Shown piece by piece: positions 52,441-56,130 of a DNA stretch of 56,130 bases (position 1 is the stretch's first letter; each line of letters begins with the position of its first letter). The translations under genes and the position numbers were made by a program. The notes under the pieces were generated by a model, which did not search any database, was not told the origin of the DNA, and was given only the letters and a program-made list of their open reading frames with translations. This DNA is from Candidatus Methanimicrococcus odontotermitis (GTDB lineage Archaea > Halobacteriota > Methanosarcinia > Methanosarcinales > Methanosarcinaceae). The stretch covers positions 1 through 56,130 of the forward strand of contig JAITUZ010000029.1 in assembly GCA_031286065.1 (NCBI GenBank), given 5' to 3'.

Positions 52441-52456
52441 ATGATGGGCCCATCAT
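52441..52456. promoter_or_regulatory. 16-bp perfect palindrome upstream of the protease
   Basis: ATGATGGGCCCATCAT is a perfect palindrome about 147 bp before the secreted protease start, in an otherwise AT-rich region. It looks like the binding site of a dimeric regulator. The rest of 52271-52602 shows only AT-rich promoter-like sequence. Confidence 0.45.
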
Positions 52457-52602
52457 CATTTATCTAAATTGATCCGAATTTTATTATCAAACAGAAGATA
52501 AATTATAACTTATCAATTATAAATATGTGTGAGTAATAACTAAAGAATGCCCGATACGGACATTTTATGATGGTTACATACTGATTAAGAAGGCGTTAAT
52601 AC

Positions 52603-53889
52603 ATGCAATCCAAACATATACTCATGGCATTTTTGGTGCTTTTCGCTCTCTTTTCATTTGCAGTTTTTACATATGATGAAAAAGTAAATGCAGACAGATT
52701 CGATATCCGTAAATCATCTGATTTGCCTCTGAATGAGACCGAAATTGCGGAAATGGTTGAAAAAAATACGCCGGCCATCGACCCGATGGAATTTGAATCA
52801 AAGAAAGCAGATAAAGATACTCTTGCCGTATATGGCGCACTCCCGTCAAAAGAAGGAACGGCATCATATGATTGGCATCTTCTTCTTTTAGGAATAACTA
52901 AATCTGTTCAAAATGACAGCGATTTTCAAAAATACAGATACATTAACGGTGGGCCTGTTATCGGCTATGGTTCCACTTACACAGGCGGATATATGAATGT
53001 AAAAATTAATTTTGACCGCGCAGATCAATTAAAACAAGAGGATTTGGATCAAATTCAAAAAATTTTTGAGAGATATGCGAAGGAAAAAGGCATTAACAAT
53101 CTCCCCCTCGTAATTGCTTGTGGAAATATGGGTGTTTTGGATGTACAAAATACTGGTATTGTTAGACCAATCATTGGTGGTGTAGATATAATGAGTATTT
53201 TCCCACAGGGTAATTTAGTGATGAGTGGTAACATTACTCTTGGTTATCCGGTCATTAAAAATAATAATGTATCAAATACCCGCGGTTTTATTACTGTAGC
53301 ACACGCATTCCCCGAAGATGGGACCCCAGGTACACTTTATCAACCGGTATACGGTTCTGCCGGTTTTTTGGTCGGTGGATTGATAAATAATGTTAATTCA
53401 AGGATCGATGCATTATATGTTCCATATACAAATGTTGAACCGGCAATTCATGTGGGTGATGATCCTGTGCTTGGTACTAAATCACGAACAGCAGAGAATG
53501 AATCAAAAATGATGATATATGGGTCTTCTAATCCTTCGGGAGAGCTTAGAAGATTTGGCAGGGCAACTGGAAATACTGGCGGATATTACATTGGATCTGA
53601 GACTGATTTTATGTTTGACAATACCAGTAAATCCATTGACACAGTATATTTCATGAATGCAACTGATGGTAATGCCAGTGAAGGAGGAGACAGTGGTGGT
53701 CCAATTTATATCGGAATGAATGTTATAATTTCCGGAAAAAAAGATTATCAAGCATTCATGGTAGGCATAAATAACGGACACACAGAACTTAGTAATGGAA
53801 ATAATATAACCATTTTCGCACCACAATCTGAAATAGATTATTATTTGGATGTCAGACCTTACTGGTCAAGAACAGCGACATTGACTTAA
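52603..53889 (+). CDS. Secreted trypsin-fold serine protease-like protein
   Basis: A 428-residue exported protein. The signal peptide is ILMAFLVLFALFSFAVFTYD (residues 6-25). The catalytic Ser motif GDSGGPIYI and the His region RGFITVAHAFPEDGTPG mark an S1-like chymotrypsin fold; the Asp is probably in RIDALYVPYTN. Residues 30-190 form a prodomain with YGSTYTGGYMNVKINFDRAD, as in streptogrisin-type proteases. The second half of the gene is richer in GGT/AGT/ATT codons and AT than the first. A secreted protease suits a gut or host-associated life. It is a single gene ended by a strong hairpin. Confidence 0.8.
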   Translation: MQSKHILMAFLVLFALFSFAVFTYDEKVNADRFDIRKSSDLPLNETEIAEMVEKNTPAIDPMEFESKKADKDTLAVYGALPSKEGTASYDWHLLLLGITKSVQNDSDFQKYRYINGGPVIGYGSTYTGGYMNVKINFDRADQLKQEDLDQIQKIFERYAKEKGINNLPLVIACGNMGVLDVQNTGIVRPIIGGVDIMSIFPQGNLVMSGNITLGYPVIKNNNVSNTRGFITVAHAFPEDGTPGTLYQPVYGSAGFLVGGLINNVNSRIDALYVPYTNVEPAIHVGDDPVLGTKSRTAENESKMMIYGSSNPSGELRRFGRATGNTGGYYIGSETDFMFDNTSKSIDTVYFMNATDGNASEGGDSGGPIYIGMNVIISGKKDYQAFMVGINNGHTELSNGNNITIFAPQSEIDYYLDVRPYWSRTATLT

Positions 53890-53895
53890 AAAATG

Positions 53896-53915
53896 AGGCA
53901 ATATTTTTATTGCCT
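53896..53915 (+). terminator. Hairpin after the protease gene
   Basis: AGGCAATA and TATTGCCT form a perfect 8-bp stem around TTTT, followed by TACTTCTTTTTTAATTTTT, seven bases past the stop codon. Confidence 0.7.
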
Positions 53916-54295
53916 TACTTCTTTTTTAATTTTTGGGTTAAATCGGGGACTGTAAATATTGATTTTCCGGCAATCAGACACTGTGTACCAATGCCCGAAC
54001 TGTCTTGGCGGGTTTCATGCAAACAGCGGATTTCAACTTATGTGATCGGAAAATAATCAATACGGCAAATATCGCAATGAAAAGGTTTAAAAAGTCTTAA
54101 CACTTTGCGATTGTGTTTTTCTTTTGTCATTCTTGCTGTCCAATCTGTCCTATTTTTCATCTTCGAAGTTAATTTCAAATTCGCAATGAAAGGGTTTATT
54201 TCCACAATCGCCGACATTTCCATTTACGCTCAATTTTTAAAATGTTCAAAATTGACGCGTAATATTTAAAATATGAATTTCATTTATGTTTTTGT
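53916..54295. other. Intergenic region with a short direct repeat
   Basis: About 380 bp without a confident gene. A near-identical 17-bp sequence starting CGCAATGAAA occurs at 54073 and 54182. On the minus strand both copies encode a KPFHC- or NPFIA-like stretch in a 61-codon frame (54038-54223), which could be a decayed zinc-finger-type gene but is not convincing. Confidence 0.35.
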
Positions 54296-55924
54296 ATGGA
54301 AATAGGTGTCGAAATCATTATCATTGCGCTCTATCTTTTTGTAATGCTCGTTATCGGTTTTGTAACTCAGAAAATCGGATCCTCCTCGTCAAAAGGATAT
54401 CTGGTCGCAAACAGAAATGTCGGCGCTCTTTTGATCGGCGGAACTCTTTTTGCGACATTCTGGGGCGGCGGAACTGTTATGGGCGGCGCAGGCGCAGCTT
54501 TAAACTCATATAATTTGGGAACCATCGCCGACCCTTGGGCTTCAGGTATTACGCTTATTCTTATGGCTTTGTTTATGGTCCCGATTTTATTAAAGATGAA
54601 AATCGGAACCCTCGGCGAAATGTACCGCATCCGTTTCGGGAAACGCGGCGCTTACATCGCTTCCGTTCTTTCCGTTCCGACGCTCATTGCGTGGACGGCG
54701 GTTCAGATGGTCGCAATCGGCAAAATGCTGAATCTGTTTATTGGCGCAGAACCGTGGATCAGCATGCTTCTGGCCGGCGGAATCGTGATTATCTATACTT
54801 ATATGGGCGGCATGCTTGCGGTGATTTGGACGGACAACATTCAGGCCGCCGTTATTATTTTAGGCCTGTTGGTTTTGATCCCTTCCGCGATTTGTTATAT
54901 CGCAGCCGGCGGCGGTTCGGCATTCGCCGTTAATTTGGACAATCTGGTTTCCGGTCTCGGAATCATTAAAGACAACACGCCGAATGATTTTTGGACGCTT
55001 CTTCCGTCGGGCGACCCCAATCACCCGAGCGGCATCATCCGCACGCTGAAAGGCGTATTGATTTGGGCGGCGGCGTGGTGCGGTATGGGTCTGGGCAGTT
55101 TTGCTTCTTTAGACATCACGCAGCGAGTTCTGACTGCTAAAAACGTGAAAGCGGCAAAGGGCGGCCTTGTCATCGGCACAGGGCTTTATTGGGTTGCCGG
55201 TCTCGGCCCGATTTTCATAGGCCTTTTGGGCATTGTGATGATGCAGCTCGGTTTCTTTTCAGCCGGAGAGCTGGCGACGCTCGCAAACGATTCGGAAGTC
55301 ATTGTCCCGATGCTGGCTCAGAAATTGCTCCACCCGCTTCCTATGGCGATTTTTCTCGGCTCGTTAATGGCAGCCATTATGTCAACGTCCAGTTCTACAA
55401 TTTTCGCTTCGGCCGCCGTCATTTCAACGGTTTTGATTCCGGGGACGGTCGGTGAAAACCAATCCGAAGAAGCGAATAAAAAAGCGATCCGCCTTACTAA
55501 AGTATTGGTCGTCATCATCGGTATTTTCTGTATCGGCATCAGTATGCTTGCTGTCAGTTTGTATGACTTGATGATTTTCGGCTTTACTCTTTTGTTCGCC
55601 TGTCTTTTTTGGGCAGTCGTCTGCGGTCTTTTTTGGAAAAAGGCTAATGTTCCCGGCGGTATCGCGTCTATGGTTGTCGGTATCGTTTTCTCGGTTCTCG
55701 GGTGCGTTTATTTGTCTCTTCAAGCCGGGACGCCGGTAATTATTCCGCCCGAAGCTGAATGGGAAATTTATTTCACATTCGTTCCGTGGCTTTTTTCAGG
55801 AATCGCGATGTTTGCGGTATCTTCGCTGACTCAAAAGACACATCCGCCGCTGCCGCTGACCGATTCGGACGGCATTGTTTTGAAATGGCCGGAACTTGCG
55901 GGAAGCCCTGAAAAACAGGAATAA
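54296..55924 (+). CDS. Sodium:solute symporter family protein
   Basis: A 542-residue SSS-family transporter with 13-14 membrane spans. The N-terminal EIIIIALYLFVMLVIGFVTQ helix, NVGALLIGGTLFATFWGGGT and the GVLIWAAAWCGMGLGSFASL core are typical. MAAIMSTSSSTIFASAAVIS carries the sodium-site Ser/Thr residues, and LYDLMIFGFTLLFACLFWAV lies near the end. Substrates of close relatives vary (proline, pantothenate, others) and cannot be fixed. It is monocistronic, with a terminator right after. Confidence 0.9.
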   Translation: MEIGVEIIIIALYLFVMLVIGFVTQKIGSSSSKGYLVANRNVGALLIGGTLFATFWGGGTVMGGAGAALNSYNLGTIADPWASGITLILMALFMVPILLKMKIGTLGEMYRIRFGKRGAYIASVLSVPTLIAWTAVQMVAIGKMLNLFIGAEPWISMLLAGGIVIIYTYMGGMLAVIWTDNIQAAVIILGLLVLIPSAICYIAAGGGSAFAVNLDNLVSGLGIIKDNTPNDFWTLLPSGDPNHPSGIIRTLKGVLIWAAAWCGMGLGSFASLDITQRVLTAKNVKAAKGGLVIGTGLYWVAGLGPIFIGLLGIVMMQLGFFSAGELATLANDSEVIVPMLAQKLLHPLPMAIFLGSLMAAIMSTSSSTIFASAAVISTVLIPGTVGENQSEEANKKAIRLTKVLVVIIGIFCIGISMLAVSLYDLMIFGFTLLFACLFWAVVCGLFWKKANVPGGIASMVVGIVFSVLGCVYLSLQAGTPVIIPPEAEWEIYFTFVPWLFSGIAMFAVSSLTQKTHPPLPLTDSDGIVLKWPELAGSPEKQE

Positions 55925-55936
55925 AACTCGAAGTAT

Positions 55937-55959
55937 AAACGGGAATTTAAATCCCGTTT
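55937..55959 (+). terminator. Hairpin after the symporter gene
   Basis: AAACGGGA (55937-55944) pairs perfectly with TCCCGTTT (55952-55959) and is followed by CATTTTTTAAA. Confidence 0.7.
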
Positions 55960-56081
55960 CATTTTTTAAATTCGTTATCATTCGGATTGTATAAATCCGA
56001 ATTCTATTTTTCAGTGATATAGTTGCTGTTTTTGAAAAAATCAGAATGCCTATTTATGTTTACGGATTTGGAAGTTTTGAA

Positions 56082-56106
56082 GCAAACCGTTCGTCTCACG
56101 GTTTGC
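56082..56106. repeat. Hairpin-forming inverted repeat near window end
   Basis: GCAAACCG and CGGTTTGC form a perfect 8-bp stem around TTCGTCTCA. No gene is visible after it within the window, so its role cannot be told. Confidence 0.5.
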
Positions 56107-56130
56107 TGCCATCTGTAAATTAAAGAGGTA

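Noticed and set aside
54038-54223. 61-codon minus-strand ORF with KPFHC-like repeats
   Set aside because: No family recognised and the repeat falls in different frames; treated as a possible decayed gene only.

Overview
The window reads as a methanogenic archaeon of the order Methanosarcinales. The evidence is a coenzyme F430 cluster (cfbE-cfbD-cfbC-cfbB), a coenzyme M cluster of the cysteate-synthase/ComDE type, archaeal lipid genes (geranylgeranyl reductase, CDP-archaeol synthase), archaeal riboflavin synthase and the tRNA-splicing endonuclease. The gut genus Methanimicrococcus or a relative would fit, but the genus is inference.

Bases 1 to about 11,700 are an integrated tailed-virus-like element. 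Most genes run leftward: a Panacea (DUF4065) protein with an overlapping partner, several small proteins, a proteasome-like peptidase, a cytidylate kinase, a helix-turn-helix protein, RhuM, terminase small and large subunits, and a portal protein cut by the window edge. A tyrosine recombinase runs rightward beside a field of inverted repeats. The element lies against the 3' end of a tRNA-Leu(CAA) gene (11816-11898), the probable attachment site.

The most striking signal is UAG usage in this element. The terminase large subunit reads in one frame through UAG at 1866-1868. Its intein reads in one frame through UAG at 741-743. An HNH endonuclease nested in another frame of that intein reads through UAG at 748-750 into a second cysteine-pair finger. 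The cytidylate kinase (UAG 6738-6740) and the Panacea partner (UAG 10886-10888) also continue, to a stop/start overlap and a further 49 codons. Of about 34 host genes I checked, only comDE ends in UAG, with UGA two codons later. This fits a host that decodes UAG as pyrrolysine, as Methanosarcinaceae do. No pyl gene lies in the window.

From 11,900 to 24,200 is ordinary chromosome: DUF92 membrane protein, two exported transglutaminase-like proteins, DEAD-box helicase, geranylgeranyl reductase, pyrE, carS, a winged-helix regulator, a TlyA-like rRNA methyltransferase and a flavin-binding protein. A Fic gene follows behind three copies of a 64-65 bp repeat, then a radical-SAM/HhH protein, ribC, a DUF1877 protein, ribH and an aminotransferase.

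From 30,550 to 35,478 the four cfb genes form one operon for the late steps of F430 synthesis; cfbA is not here. A large repeat-built surface protein, a RhuM remnant, endA, a DUF2209 gene and hflX follow. An AT-rich ATPase/DUF4276 pair, a likely defence module, sits between hflX and the coenzyme M cluster. That cluster (44,409-50,117, leftward) holds an ABC-type ATPase, a P-loop GTPase, an Fe-S protein, methanogenesis marker 16, cysteate synthase and fused sulfopyruvate decarboxylase. The window ends with an Lrp regulator/aminotransferase pair, a secreted GDSGG serine protease and a sodium:solute symporter.
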